From assembly GCA_017445905.1 (NCBI GenBank), contig JAFSRX010000052.1, forward strand, positions 1 to 64,000: DNA of 64,000 nt, given 5' to 3'. The first letter of the stretch is position 1; each line of letters opens with the position of its first letter. This document shows positions 35,190 to 44,987 of this stretch, piece after piece. Source of the stretch: Eubacterium sp. (lineage in GTDB: Bacteria; Bacillota; Clostridia; Oscillospirales; Acutalibacteraceae). The notes below the pieces were generated by a model. It had not been told where the DNA came from and searched no databases. It worked only from the letters and a program-made list of their open reading frames with translations. Both the position numbers and the translations under genes were made by a program.

Positions 35190-37238
35190 GTGATTACCGC
35201 GGGCAAGATTTATAAAAGCGCAAGAACAAGTTTTGCAATTTTTCTTGTTGCCTTAACTGTTTTCGGCTTTGCGTTTGAGCTTTATGATATTCAGATAAAG
35301 AATAATGAATACTATTCGGCGCAGAATAATACCGTTAAAACATATAAAGTTCCGATTGAAGCGGCAAGGGGCGAAATAGTAGATAGAAACGGTAATCCCC
35401 TTGTAACTAACAGACAGGGCAACAGCATTGTTCTCGATGCTGCATATTTTCCCTCAAACAAGGAAAATGCCCAGAGAAACAGAATAGTTTATAACCTTTT
35501 CAGGCTTTTCAGAAAGAATAAAGAGGAATATGTTCATAATCTTCCTTTAAAACTGAATAAAAGCAAGAAAATCGTTTTCTTCACTGAGGATGACGATGAA
35601 AATTATGAAAGCGCCATTGCAACAATGAAGAGCAAGGATATGTTTGACCTTCAAAACTATGCAACTGCTCAGAACTGCTTTGACGCAATGATTGAAAAAT
35701 ACGAGCTTGAAGATTATCTTGAAAAGTATGGCATTGAAACCGTTCTTGAAATAGGAAATATCAGATATGAGCTTACAAGGCTTTTGTTTTCGGTGTCAAA
35801 TCCTGTAACAATCGCCGAGGATGTTAAGGATAAAACAGTTGCGCTTATCAAAGAGGATAATTCAAAATACAAGGGCGCAAATGTTAAGGTTGTTGCCTAC
35901 AGGGAATATGCCGATTCAACCCTTGCGCCCCATATTCTCGGAACAGTCAGAAAGATTAACGCTGAGGAATACGAAAGGCTTAAAAACGAGGGCTACGGAA
36001 TCAATGATGAAATAGGCGAATCCGGAATAGAAGGCTCAATGGAGCAGTACCTCAGAGGCACTTCCGGTGAAAAAACCGTTACTATTGACGATAAGGGCGA
36101 GGTGACCGAGGAGGTTACAAAGGAGCCTGTTCAGGGAGATACAATCGTTTTATCCATTGATAAGGATTTACAGAAACTCGCTCAGAAAAAACTGAAAAAA
36201 ATCTGTCGCAGTGTTGATGTTTATAATTCAACAGGTGCAGTTGTTGTTGAGGATTGCAACAGCGGTGAGATTCTTGCAGCGGCAAGCTATCCCGCATTTG
36301 ATTTAAATGATTATTATGAACACTATAACGAACTGACGAAAGACAGACTGACTCCGCTTTATAACCGATTTGCACTCGGAACATATGCTCCCGGCTCAAC
36401 CTTTAAACCAATGATGGCTATTGCTTCTCTTGAAGAGGGCGCAATAACCGAGGGAACGGTTTTTAACTGCTCAAATCACCTTGAGGTTGCAGGTCACGTT
36501 TTCAAATGTCTTGCCGCTCATGGAGGTGAAAATGTAAGAGGTGCGCTGAGAGATTCTTGTAATGTTTTCTTCTACAACTGCGCAAGAAGACTCGGAATTG
36601 AAAAAATGAATTCCTATGGCTCGATGTTTGGTCTCGGAGAAAAAACAGGGGTTGAAATTCCCGAAGCTAAGGGAATTTTAGCAGGTCCTGAGTACAGAAA
36701 GAGATTTGATATGCTCTGGGCGCCGGGTGATACCGTTCAGGCGGCAATCGGTCAGTCGGATAACCTTTTTTCACCGCTTCAGCTTTGCAACTACTGTGCA
36801 ACGATTGCAAACGGCGGAACAAGATATCAGATGCATTTCGTTAAATCGAGAATTTCAAACGCAACCGATGTTGTCAACGAAACGGGAATAAATATTATTC
36901 AGACCATTGATGTAAGCGAAAAGAATCTTAAAATTGTTCAAAGCGGTATGCGAATGGTTGCAACGGGCGGCGGTCCTGCAAGTGTTTTCAGTCAGATAGA
37001 TACAAAGGTCGCCTGTAAAACCGGAACATCAACGGTTGTTGTTAAGGGCGTTAAGCATAACAACGGTTTCCTTATAACCTATGCGCCGTATGACAACCCT
37101 GAAATCAGTGTTGCAACTGCGATTGAGATGGCTGGATCGGGTTCATCAACAGCCGAGATAACCTCGTCAATCATTGATTATTACTATTCTCATAACACAA
37201 ATGAAAAGAAGGCTCAGAGGGATGGAGTACTTCTTTAA
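35190..37238 (+). CDS. mrdA: Penicillin-binding protein 2 (elongasome transpeptidase)
   Basis: 682 aa. One N-terminal membrane helix (about 13-30), a dimerisation domain (EAARGEIVDRNGNPLVTNRQGNSIVLD) and the transpeptidase domain with S403-T-F-K406, S456-C-N458 and K610-T-G612. It cross-links peptidoglycan during elongation and lies at the end of mreBCD. The start is uncertain: the frame opens at 35181, the only standard start is GTG at 35190, and the AAAGGAG element (35184-35190) overlaps that codon instead of preceding it by 5-9 nt. Confidence 0.95.
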   Translation: MITAGKIYKSARTSFAIFLVALTVFGFAFELYDIQIKNNEYYSAQNNTVKTYKVPIEAARGEIVDRNGNPLVTNRQGNSIVLDAAYFPSNKENAQRNRIVYNLFRLFRKNKEEYVHNLPLKLNKSKKIVFFTEDDDENYESAIATMKSKDMFDLQNYATAQNCFDAMIEKYELEDYLEKYGIETVLEIGNIRYELTRLLFSVSNPVTIAEDVKDKTVALIKEDNSKYKGANVKVVAYREYADSTLAPHILGTVRKINAEEYERLKNEGYGINDEIGESGIEGSMEQYLRGTSGEKTVTIDDKGEVTEEVTKEPVQGDTIVLSIDKDLQKLAQKKLKKICRSVDVYNSTGAVVVEDCNSGEILAAASYPAFDLNDYYEHYNELTKDRLTPLYNRFALGTYAPGSTFKPMMAIASLEEGAITEGTVFNCSNHLEVAGHVFKCLAAHGGENVRGALRDSCNVFFYNCARRLGIEKMNSYGSMFGLGEKTGVEIPEAKGILAGPEYRKRFDMLWAPGDTVQAAIGQSDNLFSPLQLCNYCATIANGGTRYQMHFVKSRISNATDVVNETGINIIQTIDVSEKNLKIVQSGMRMVATGGGPASVFSQIDTKVACKTGTSTVVVKGVKHNNGFLITYAPYDNPEISVATAIEMAGSGSSTAEITSSIIDYYYSHNTNEKKAQRDGVLL

Positions 37239-37259
37239 AAAATAAAACTTGATTAATAA

Positions 37260-37287
37260 TAGACAAATGTGTTATTATTTATATAAG
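37260..37287 (+). promoter_or_regulatory. Possible promoter of mgsA
   Basis: TAGACA (37260-37265), a 16-nt spacer and TATAAG (37282-37287), about 46 nt before the mgsA ATG at 37334. Confidence 0.5.
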
Positions 37288-37333
37288 CAAATATAATGGC
37301 AAGCAACTCAAGATTTATGTATTGGAGGGAAGT

Positions 37334-37744
37334 ATGAATATTGCTCTTATAGCTCACGATGCAAAAAAAGAATTATTAGTTCAGTTTTGTATAGCATATT
37401 GCGGTATTATCAGCCGTCACGATATCTGTGCAACGGGAACAACGGGAAAGCTCGTCAAAGAGGCAACAGGCCTTGAGATTAATTGCTTTTTAAGTGGTTC
37501 ACAGGGCGGCGGACAACAGGTGGCAAGCCGTATTGCGTGCAATGAAATTGACCTTCTTATATTCTTCCGTGATCCGCTCACCGCAAAGCCCCACGAGCCT
37601 AACGATAATGATTTGCTGAGACTTTGCGATGTTCATAACATTCCTTATGCAACAAATATTGCAACAGCGGAAGCGCTGATAAGAGGAATTGAACGTGGAG
37701 ATTTTGAATGGCGTGAAATTGTTAATCCGCGCTACAACAGATAA
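37334..37744 (+). CDS. mgsA: Methylglyoxal synthase
   Basis: 136 aa from the ATG at 37334, which follows GGAGGG at normal spacing; an in-frame TTG at 37322 is rejected. [17 protein letters not shown] opens the fold. [35 protein letters not shown] holds the phosphate-binding segment, and [18 protein letters not shown] the catalytic-loop region. It converts dihydroxyacetone phosphate to methylglyoxal, a bypass that frees phosphate. The end matches family length. Confidence 0.94.
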   Translation: MNIALIAHDAKKELLVQFCIAYCGIISRHDICATGTTGKLVKEATGLEINCFLSGSQGGGQQVASRIACNEIDLLIFFRDPLTAKPHEPNDNDLLRLCDVHNIPYATNIATAEALIRGIERGDFEWREIVNPRYNR

Positions 37745-37757
37745 CATGAAAAACTAA

Positions 37758-37782
37758 GGGTGATAGGCTTTGCCTGTCACCC
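37758..37782 (+). terminator. Hairpin between mgsA and hisS
   Basis: 37758-37768 pairs with 37772-37782 over 11 bp including one G-U pair, with a 3-nt loop. No T-run follows (ATAAAACAA), so it may be a processing or stability hairpin rather than a full terminator. Confidence 0.45.
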
Positions 37783-37807
37783 ATAAAACAATTTATAGGA
37801 GAACTTT

Positions 37808-39151
37808 ATGGCATTAATAACTAAGGCGATAAAAGGAACAAAGGATGTTCTGCCGAGCGAAGTTTATAAAAATCAATACATAGAAGCAACCTGTCTTACG
37901 GCTGCTCAAAACTGCGGCTTTAAAGAAATAAGAACACCGGTTTTTGAACATACCGAGCTTTTTCAGCGCGGAGTCGGGGATACAACCGATGTTGTTCAGA
38001 AAGAGATGTACACCTTTGACGACAAGGGCGGAAGATCAATAACTCTTCGCCCCGAGGGAACTGCAGGCGCTGCCCGTTCATTTCTTGAAAACGGACTAAG
38101 CAACGAAACTCTTCCTCAGAAGGTTTGTTATTTAACCTCTTGCTATCGCTATGAAAAGCCACAGGCAGGAAGACTTCGTGAGTTCCACCAGTTCGGCGTT
38201 GAATGCTTCGGCGCAAGCCAGCCGATTGCCGATGCAGAGATTATTTCTCTTGCAAAGCAGATTTTTGATGAACTCGGAGTAAAAGAACTCCACCTTGAAA
38301 TTAATTCAATAGGCTGTCCCGAATGCAGAAAGGCGTACCACGAAGCGCTCAAAGATTATTTTGCTTCGAAACAGGACGACCTTTGCTCCAACTGCAAAGA
38401 AAGACTTGAAAGAAATCCGATGCGACTTCTCGACTGCAAGGTTCCTTCCTGTAAAGAGATTGCTAAGGACGCTCCCGTTGTTCTTGATTATCTATGTGAC
38501 GACTGCAAAGAGCATTTTGAAAAGGTTAAAAAATACCTTGATGCAATGAATATTGAATATCGTGTAAATCCGAAAATTGTTCGCGGACTTGATTATTATA
38601 CGAAAACCGTTTTTGAATTTGTTGCAGATTCAATCGGCGCCCAGGGAACAGTTTGCGGCGGCGGAAGATACGACGGCCTTATTGAAGAGTTCGGCGGCGC
38701 GCCCACTCCGTCACTCGGTTTCGGAATGGGACTTGAAAGGCTTCAGCTTGTTATGGAAGCTCAGGGCTGTGAATTCCCGGAATCTGAAAAGCCAGATTTA
38801 TTCATTGCTGCTCTCGGCGAAAAGGCTGAGCTAAAAGCGGTTGAAATTGCAAAGGATATGCGCGAGGAAGGCTTTTCAGTTATCTATGATTTAAACGGAA
38901 GATCACTCAGAGCTCAGATGAAATATGCCGACAAGCTCGGTGCAAAATTCAATGTTGTTCTCGGTGAGAGCGAGGTTGAAGAGGGCAGGGCAAAGCTCAA
39001 GAATATGAACAGCGGCGAGAGCACTGATATTGATTTAACAACCTTTGTTTCAGGCTTTTATTCAATCAGTATGGATGAACAGCTCAAAGACCTTGAAATA
39101 AACGGCGAAGCATTTGATTTTAATTCTCTCTTCGGTTTGGAGGCAAAATAA
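37808..39151 (+). CDS. hisS: Histidyl-tRNA synthetase
   Basis: 447 aa. Class II core motifs are present: AIKGTKDVLPSE, FEHTELFQRGVGDTTDVVQKEMYTF, TLRPEGTAGAARSFLE (motif 2 region), YRYEKPQAGRLREFHQFGVE, VRGLDYYTKTVFEF (histidine A box) and GGGRYDGLIEEFGG with GLERL. The C-terminal anticodon-binding domain covers about 330-420. Two CxxC pairs (CSNCKERL, CDDCKE) lie in the insertion domain. Its stop overlaps the aspS ATG by one base. Confidence 0.97.
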   Translation: MALITKAIKGTKDVLPSEVYKNQYIEATCLTAAQNCGFKEIRTPVFEHTELFQRGVGDTTDVVQKEMYTFDDKGGRSITLRPEGTAGAARSFLENGLSNETLPQKVCYLTSCYRYEKPQAGRLREFHQFGVECFGASQPIADAEIISLAKQIFDELGVKELHLEINSIGCPECRKAYHEALKDYFASKQDDLCSNCKERLERNPMRLLDCKVPSCKEIAKDAPVVLDYLCDDCKEHFEKVKKYLDAMNIEYRVNPKIVRGLDYYTKTVFEFVADSIGAQGTVCGGGRYDGLIEEFGGAPTPSLGFGMGLERLQLVMEAQGCEFPESEKPDLFIAALGEKAELKAVEIAKDMREEGFSVIYDLNGRSLRAQMKYADKLGAKFNVVLGESEVEEGRAKLKNMNSGESTDIDLTTFVSGFYSISMDEQLKDLEINGEAFDFNSLFGLEAK

Positions 39152-40932
39152 TGGATACTTTAAAAGGACTTAAAAGAACTGCATACTGCGCAGAATTTGA
39201 CATAAATAATGTAGGACAGGAGATAACTGTTTTCGGCTGGGTACAGAGACAGAGAGACCTCGGAAATCTTATTTTCGTTGATGTTCGCGACAGAAGCGGA
39301 ATTATTCAGCTTTCCTTCAACAGTGAAACGGATGAAGAGATTTTTGAAAAGGCGCACAGCGTAAGACCTGAATATGTTGTTGCGGCAGTCGGAAAAGTTG
39401 CAGAAAGAGAAAGCAAAAATCCCGATATTCCAACGGGCGATATCGAGGTTATGGTAACTGATTTTCGTATTATCTCAAAGGCTGAAACGCCGCCGTTTGT
39501 TATTGAAAACAGTGATAGCGTAGGCGATGAAACAACTCTTAAATACAGATATCTCAACCTGAGAAATGAAAAGCTCACTAAAAATATTCTTATGCGCCAT
39601 AAGATTGCAAAAATCGCAAGAGAATATTTCTATGATAATGATTTCATCGAGATTGAAACGCCGATGATGATTAAATCAACTCCCGAGGGAGCAAGGGACT
39701 ATGTTGTTCCATCAAGAATACATAGGGGCAAATTCTATGCTCTTCCTCAGTCACCCCAGATATATAAACAGCTCACTATGATTGCAGGCTTCGACAGATA
39801 TATTCAGCTTGCGCGCTGTTTCAGAGATGAGGATTTAAGAGCGGACCGTCAGCCTGAGTTCACCCAGATTGACCTTGAAATGAGCTTTGTTGAGCTTGAT
39901 GACATTATGGATATGGCTGAGGGCTTTATCAAAACCCTTATGAAGCAGACTCTCGATGTTGAACTGCCCGAAAAATTCCCTCGAATGAGCTTTGAAGAGG
40001 CAATGAATAAATACGGCTCCGATAAGCCCGACACAAGATTTGATATGCTCATTGAGGATATTTCCGAGTGGGCTGATAAAACCGATTTTGTTGTTTTTAA
40101 AAATGCGATTGCCGACGGCGGAAGTGTTAAAGCCGTTGTTGCAAAGAACGCAGCCGCTCACTATACAAGAAAGAAGATTGATAAATTAACCGAGCACGCA
40201 AAGGGTATCGGCGCAAAAGGACTTGCATATATTCGCTGGGCTGATGAAGAGCCTAACTGCTCGTTTAACAAATTCCTCAAAGAAGGCGAGCTTTCAGCAC
40301 TTATTGATGAGCTCGGCGCAGAAAAGGGCGACGTTGTTTTCATCGTTTCGGATAAAACAAGAAAAGCGCTGACAATTATGGGCGCACTCCGTCTTATTGT
40401 TGCAAAGGAACTTGAAATCATTCCCGAGGGCAAATGGAATTATCTCTGGATTACCGAGATGCCGTTCTTTGAACTCGATGAAGAAAGCGGAGAATGGGTT
40501 GCAGCTCACCATCCGTTTACAATGCCGATGGAAGAGAGTATTCAGTTCCTTGATACAGATAAATCAAAGGTTAACGCTCAGGCGTTTGACCTTGTTCTCA
40601 ACGGAACAGAGCTTTCTTCGGGCTCAATGAGAATAACCGATTGCGCTTTGCAGACAAAGATGTTTGAGCTTCTCGGAATGGAGCAGGAGGAAATTGATGC
40701 AAAATTCGGCTTCCTTGTTGATGCATACCACTATGCTTCTCCCCCTCACGGAGGAATGGGAATCGGACTCGACAGACTTGCAATGCTTATCTGCGGCGCT
40801 GATTCGCTGAGAGATGTTGTTGCCTTCCCGAAGGTTCAAAACGCAAGCGAGCTTATGAGCGGCGCTCCGTCATTTATCGACGATGTTCAGCTTGAAGAAC
40901 TCGCACTTGATATAATAGAGGAAAAAGAATAA
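39151..40932 (+). CDS. aspS: Aspartyl-tRNA synthetase
   Basis: 593 aa, the bacterial-type length. An OB-fold anticodon domain (about 15-110, VFGWVQRQRDLGNLIFVDVRDRSGIIQL) is followed by the class II core: IETPMMIKSTPEGARDYVVPSR, SPQIYKQLTMIAGFDRYIQLARCFRDEDLRADRQPEFTQIDLEMSF, the GAD insertion and GMGIGLDRLAMLICGADSLRDVVAFPK. Whether it also charges tRNA-Asn cannot be told by eye. It is coupled on both sides by one-base overlaps. Confidence 0.97.
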   Translation: MDTLKGLKRTAYCAEFDINNVGQEITVFGWVQRQRDLGNLIFVDVRDRSGIIQLSFNSETDEEIFEKAHSVRPEYVVAAVGKVAERESKNPDIPTGDIEVMVTDFRIISKAETPPFVIENSDSVGDETTLKYRYLNLRNEKLTKNILMRHKIAKIAREYFYDNDFIEIETPMMIKSTPEGARDYVVPSRIHRGKFYALPQSPQIYKQLTMIAGFDRYIQLARCFRDEDLRADRQPEFTQIDLEMSFVELDDIMDMAEGFIKTLMKQTLDVELPEKFPRMSFEEAMNKYGSDKPDTRFDMLIEDISEWADKTDFVVFKNAIADGGSVKAVVAKNAAAHYTRKKIDKLTEHAKGIGAKGLAYIRWADEEPNCSFNKFLKEGELSALIDELGAEKGDVVFIVSDKTRKALTIMGALRLIVAKELEIIPEGKWNYLWITEMPFFELDEESGEWVAAHHPFTMPMEESIQFLDTDKSKVNAQAFDLVLNGTELSSGSMRITDCALQTKMFELLGMEQEEIDAKFGFLVDAYHYASPPHGGMGIGLDRLAMLICGADSLRDVVAFPKVQNASELMSGAPSFIDDVQLEELALDIIEEKE

Positions 40933-41525
40933 TGGGAAAAAAGCATTATAATTTTTTTGCAATGGTTAACAGAATGAAGCTGATTAACCGTTGGGCGTTA
41001 ATGCAGAATACTCAGAGCGAAAATATTGCCGAGCACAGCCACTCAGTGGCTGTGCTTGCTCATGCATTGGCGCTTATCGGCAATAAGGAATTTAATAAAG
41101 ACTATAACGCCGAGAGAGCCGCCGTTCTTGCTCTATACCACGATACAACCGAGGTTATAACGGGCGATATGCCAACCCCTGTTAAATACTATAACGATGA
41201 GATAAAAAGTGTTTATAAAGAGGTTGAAGCCGTTGCAGGAAAACGGCTTCTAAAAATGCTTCCCGATGATTACAAAGCCGATTATGCTCCGTTTTTTGAA
41301 AAGAGGGAAGAGGATGAAAAGCTATGGAAGCTCGTTAAAGCGGCGGACAAAATCAGCGCGCTGATAAAATGTATTGAAGAGAGCAGAATGGGCAACCGCG
41401 AATTTGAAATTGCCCTTAAAGCGCAGGAAAAGAAGATTGAAGAAATAAATCTTCCCGAGGTTAAGTTTTTCAAAGAACACTATCTTCCCGCATACTATTT
41501 AACCCTTGATGAACATACTAAGTAG
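40932..41525 (+). CDS. yfbR: HD-domain 5'-deoxynucleotidase, YfbR-like
   Basis: 197 aa. The HD metal site is clear: NIAEHSHSVAVLAHALALIG, LYHDTTEVITGDMPTPVKYY and KLVKAADKISALIKCIEE. YfbR removes phosphate from dNMPs. The ATG overlaps the aspS stop by one base, so it is translated with the two synthetase genes, an arrangement not obviously linked by function. Confidence 0.9.
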   Translation: MGKKHYNFFAMVNRMKLINRWALMQNTQSENIAEHSHSVAVLAHALALIGNKEFNKDYNAERAAVLALYHDTTEVITGDMPTPVKYYNDEIKSVYKEVEAVAGKRLLKMLPDDYKADYAPFFEKREEDEKLWKLVKAADKISALIKCIEESRMGNREFEIALKAQEKKIEEINLPEVKFFKEHYLPAYYLTLDEHTK

Positions 41526-41660
41526 CACTTCGTGCAATTGAGAGTTGAGAATTGAAAATTGAGAATTTTGGGTGGGCTCCCCTTGGAGAGGGCGACAGAC
41601 CCTTTTGTCTCGCAAGCTCGACATTTCCCCTAGCAGGGGAATAACCCACACCCGATTTAA
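41526..41660. repeat. Intergenic repeat remnant, related in style to 21305-21517
   Basis: The gap begins with the iterated AGAGTTGAGAATTGAAAATTGAGAATT type stretch (41540-41566). It continues with CTCCCCTTGGAGAGGG, a GACAGAC...GTCT hairpin and CCCCTAGCAGGGG. The CTCCCC/GGGGA and GACAGA/GTCTC vocabulary matches the element at 21305. It is probably a decayed copy of the same interspersed repeat class. Confidence 0.5.
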
Positions 41661-41672
41661 ATAGGTGCTTTT

Positions 41673-43727
41673 ATGAAAAAGGTTTATGTTGTTTCAAAAA
41701 CCCATCTTGATTTAGGCTTTACCGATTATGCCGAGGTTATAAGAAAAAAATATATTGACTCCTTTATTCCCGACGCTATTTCACTTTCTGAAAAAGCCAA
41801 AAAAGCGGGCGGAAGTTTTATATGGACAACGGGCTCATGGATATTGAAGGAAGCCCTTGAAAACGGCACAGAGGAAAATAAAATAAAACTGCGACAAGCG
41901 CTTGAAAACGGCAGAATTGCGCCCCACGCAATGCCTTTTACAACCCATACCGAGCTTCTTGATGAGGATACTCTTGAATACGGTCTTTCAATAGTTGACG
42001 AAATAGATAAAATAACGGGCATTAAAACTATCGCTGCAAAGATGACAGATGTTCCAGGACATACGCAGGCGCTGATTCCACATCTTTGCCGCCACGGAAT
42101 AAAGCTTCTTCATATAGGCGTTAACGGCGCTTCGGCAATGCCCGATGTTCCGAAATGCTTTGTCTGGAAGTATAAAAACGACAATATAATTGTTATTTAT
42201 TCGGGGGATTACGGCGGAGAATATAAAAACGAGTTTATCGACGAGGTTTTGTATTTCGACCATACCCTTGATAACCACGGTGCAGCAGGCGCTGAGCAGG
42301 TTATGGAGAACCTCGCATCAATTAAAGAAAAATACCCCGATTACGAGGTTGAAGCGGGCAGGCTTGACGACTATGCAAAAGCACTTCTGAAAGTCAAGGA
42401 TAAGCTCCCCGTTATTGATGCAGAAATCGGCGACAGCTGGATTCACGGCGCAGCAACCGACCCGTATAAAGCGGGCGCACTCAGAACGCTTATCAGCCTG
42501 AAAAACAAATGGCTGGGCGAAAAAACTCTTGAAAGAAAGAGCGAGGAATATATAACTCTTTGCGATAATATCCTCTGTCTTGCCGAGCATACCTGTGGAA
42601 TGGATGTTAAAATTGCGCTTGGCGATTTTGAGCATTATCTCAGACCTGATTTCGATAGGGCGAGAGAAAATGACGTCGTTTCAATGGTTGAGGTTGAAAG
42701 AATTTTTAAAGGTGAAAAGGATTTTGAGGAAATACCCCACCACAGCGAAAACGATAATCAAGGCTCATATAAAAGAATAGAGGGTAGCTGGGCGGAACAG
42801 AGAAAGTATATAACTTCTGCAATTTCAAAACTCAGCGCAGAGCATAAAAAAGAAGCTGAAAATGCACTAAAAGAACTGAAACCGAGCGAGCCTATCAGCC
42901 TTGATGAAAACCCTCTTGAAGTTAACAGGGAATATGAATCAAACGAAGATATTATTTCGATTAATAAGTTTGCGGGAATAAACAGACTTGTTCTTTCGGG
43001 CAGGGAAATTATCAGTAGTAATAACAATCCTGCTTTAACATATAAGCTCTACGGTGCAGAGGATTATAATTTCTGGATTCATAATTACAGCCGAAATGTC
43101 AAGGAAACAGCCGTCTGGTCGATTTCAGACTTCTGTCGTCCACTTCTCTGGAAAGTAGATAAAGAGTATAAAAAAGGACTATTCCCATATGAGCTTGAAA
43201 AGGGCAGCGTTAAAGAAGAAAACGGAAAGCTAAAAATAATTGCCAATCTTAAAATTGATGATTATTTTTATAATAATGCAGGCGCACCGAAAAAAGCTCA
43301 GATAGTTTATACCATTAATAATTCAAAGCTAATATGCGAACTCAGGTGGCTTGATAAATGCGCAAACAGGCTGAGTGAAAGCCTTATGCTCCATTTTTAT
43401 CCCAATGCTGAAAATGAGGATATTAGCTATTATAAGCTTGGCAATGAGATTAATCCATTTTCTGTTGTAAGAAACGGAAACAGAAATCTCAGCGCAGTTC
43501 AGTATGTTGATTTCAGGAATTTCAAAATAAAAAATTGCCTCTCCCCGCTTGTCAGCATAGGTAAAGGTAAAATTCTTGAATTTGATAATGAATTTGAAAA
43601 TGTTAAAAAAGACGGAATATCCTTCGTTCTCCACGATAATATCTGGGGAACAAACTTCCCCCTCTGGTATGAGGATAACGCATATTTCAAGTTTATAATA
43701 GAACAAAAAGAGGAATTTAATGGGTAG
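41673..43727 (+). CDS. GH38-like / DUF5054 glycoside hydrolase
   Basis: 684 aa without a signal peptide, so cytoplasmic. VYVVSKTHLDLGFTDYAE has the metal-binding H11 and D13 of GH38 alpha-mannosidase-like enzymes. GGSFIWTTGSWILKEAL, AKMTDVPGHTQALIPHLCRHGIKLLHIGVN (likely nucleophile Asp) and WIHGAATDPYKAGALRTL follow as in the DUF5054 family. The C-terminal 260 residues are beta-rich. It probably trims an intracellular oligosaccharide; the linkage is not known. Its end overlaps the next gene by 8 bp. Confidence 0.82.
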   Translation: MKKVYVVSKTHLDLGFTDYAEVIRKKYIDSFIPDAISLSEKAKKAGGSFIWTTGSWILKEALENGTEENKIKLRQALENGRIAPHAMPFTTHTELLDEDTLEYGLSIVDEIDKITGIKTIAAKMTDVPGHTQALIPHLCRHGIKLLHIGVNGASAMPDVPKCFVWKYKNDNIIVIYSGDYGGEYKNEFIDEVLYFDHTLDNHGAAGAEQVMENLASIKEKYPDYEVEAGRLDDYAKALLKVKDKLPVIDAEIGDSWIHGAATDPYKAGALRTLISLKNKWLGEKTLERKSEEYITLCDNILCLAEHTCGMDVKIALGDFEHYLRPDFDRARENDVVSMVEVERIFKGEKDFEEIPHHSENDNQGSYKRIEGSWAEQRKYITSAISKLSAEHKKEAENALKELKPSEPISLDENPLEVNREYESNEDIISINKFAGINRLVLSGREIISSNNNPALTYKLYGAEDYNFWIHNYSRNVKETAVWSISDFCRPLLWKVDKEYKKGLFPYELEKGSVKEENGKLKIIANLKIDDYFYNNAGAPKKAQIVYTINNSKLICELRWLDKCANRLSESLMLHFYPNAENEDISYYKLGNEINPFSVVRNGNRNLSAVQYVDFRNFKIKNCLSPLVSIGKGKILEFDNEFENVKKDGISFVLHDNIWGTNFPLWYEDNAYFKFIIEQKEEFNG

Positions 43728-44502
43728 TTCATTTGAAAATGTTTCAGTTGACGGAAACACAATTTGTATATATAGAATGAAGAATCAGTATTGTGTATCT
43801 GATTTTATTCGTGCTATGCAAAAAGCTATAAGATATACAAACAGAAAGACTGTTGAGGATAAAAGAATTTTTGTTGATTGCACAACTGTTATTGGACGAG
43901 TTTTTCCTGATGCCTGCGTTCCTATTGCAGCATTAATTCAAGAATATAGAAATCTATATTCACTCGAAATATATGTTACTGTTAAGAAGCGTTCATATCT
44001 TGAAAAAATCTGCTTTGAATCTCCGCTGAATCTTAATGAGGACGAAATCATTTCTGCTTGTGATCCCTTTGACAGAATATATATATATGAATCTAAAGAT
44101 GGGGGAAGTCCGCAAGCTGCAGCAATTAATCAGGCAATAGTTAATAAACTTAGTTCAACAGCACTATGTGAAGAGGGTGTTCTCAAAGGATTAAACTGGT
44201 GTGTTTATGAAGTTATGGATAACGTACTAATTCATAGCACAAGTAAGCACGGTTACATAATGGCTCAGTATCATAACAAAACAAATCGCATAGCGATTCG
44301 TATATATGATTATGGGATTGGTATTCACGATTCATTAATAACTGGCGGAGTTTATGAGGATGATGAAATCAAATCGATTGAATTGGCTTTGCAGGAGGGT
44401 ATCGGAGACGGTCAGGGACAAGGTAATGGGCTGTTTGGATTATCTCAAATTGTAAGTGAAAACGGTGGAAGATTAGCTATTTCAACTGGAAATCAACGCT
44501 GA
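43720..44502 (+). CDS. HATPase-type ATP-binding protein, probably 5' half of a split gene
   Basis: 260 aa. Residues about 1-110 look like a STAS-like fold (RIFVDCTTVIGRVFPDACVPIAALIQEYRNL). Residues about 160-255 are a GHKL ATPase: N box EVMDNVLIHS, G1 DYGIGIHDSL and G2 GQGNGLFGL. The protein ends abruptly at GGRLAISTGNQR, before the last strand of the fold. That strand seems to be encoded at the start of the next ORF (TTVDFQLDLN), which begins one base before this ORF's last base ends. GAGG precedes the ATG, which lies inside the GH38-like gene. Confidence 0.8.
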   Translation: MGSSFENVSVDGNTICIYRMKNQYCVSDFIRAMQKAIRYTNRKTVEDKRIFVDCTTVIGRVFPDACVPIAALIQEYRNLYSLEIYVTVKKRSYLEKICFESPLNLNEDEIISACDPFDRIYIYESKDGGSPQAAAINQAIVNKLSSTALCEEGVLKGLNWCVYEVMDNVLIHSTSKHGYIMAQYHNKTNRIAIRIYDYGIGIHDSLITGGVYEDDEIKSIELALQEGIGDGQGQGNGLFGLSQIVSENGGRLAISTGNQR

Positions 44503-44987
44503 TGTTTAATAATAAAGAAAAAACATCTTGGTCAAATAACCCTGTAATTGACGAACAACATAAAAGCACAACTGTTGATTTCCAACTTGATTTAAATAAA
44601 AAAACTGATATTAAGAAAGCCTTGAAAAGTATTGGGGATTTTTATGACTTTGATATTCGTATTGAAGATATGAAGCGGAAAAATAGCGATGCTTTGGTGT
44701 ACAGGGTTATTCAAAACGCTAAGGACTTGGGAACACGACCTGCGGGAAAAGCTGTAAGGATTGATGTTTTAAACACCATAATACGTACAAAACAACCTAT
44801 AACACTTGATTTTTCAGAAATTGAAATTGTAGGTTCTTCGTTTATTGACGAATTTATTGGAATAATGTATGTTGAGCTCGGCTCAGTAAAATTTAATCAG
44901 TTAATTAATATAGTAAATATGAACGAAGAAGTTGTTCATTTATGCAACAGAGCTATAGCAATGAGAATTAAGCAGGCATTGGACTAA
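44502..44987 (+). CDS. DUF4325 (STAS-like) protein, probably 3' half of the split gene
   Basis: 161 aa. The C-terminal part (about 75-155) matches the STAS-like DUF4325 family: ITLDFSEIEIVGSSFIDEFIGIMYVELG. Residues 1-45 look like the missing tail of the upstream GHKL ATPase. The TGATG overlap and the -1 frame relation mean that one added A in the run at 44490-44492 would fuse both frames into a protein of about 420 aa. Alternatively the two are made as separate partners by coupled translation. The family role is not established. Confidence 0.78.
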   Translation: MFNNKEKTSWSNNPVIDEQHKSTTVDFQLDLNKKTDIKKALKSIGDFYDFDIRIEDMKRKNSDALVYRVIQNAKDLGTRPAGKAVRIDVLNTIIRTKQPITLDFSEIEIVGSSFIDEFIGIMYVELGSVKFNQLINIVNMNEEVVHLCNRAIAMRIKQALD

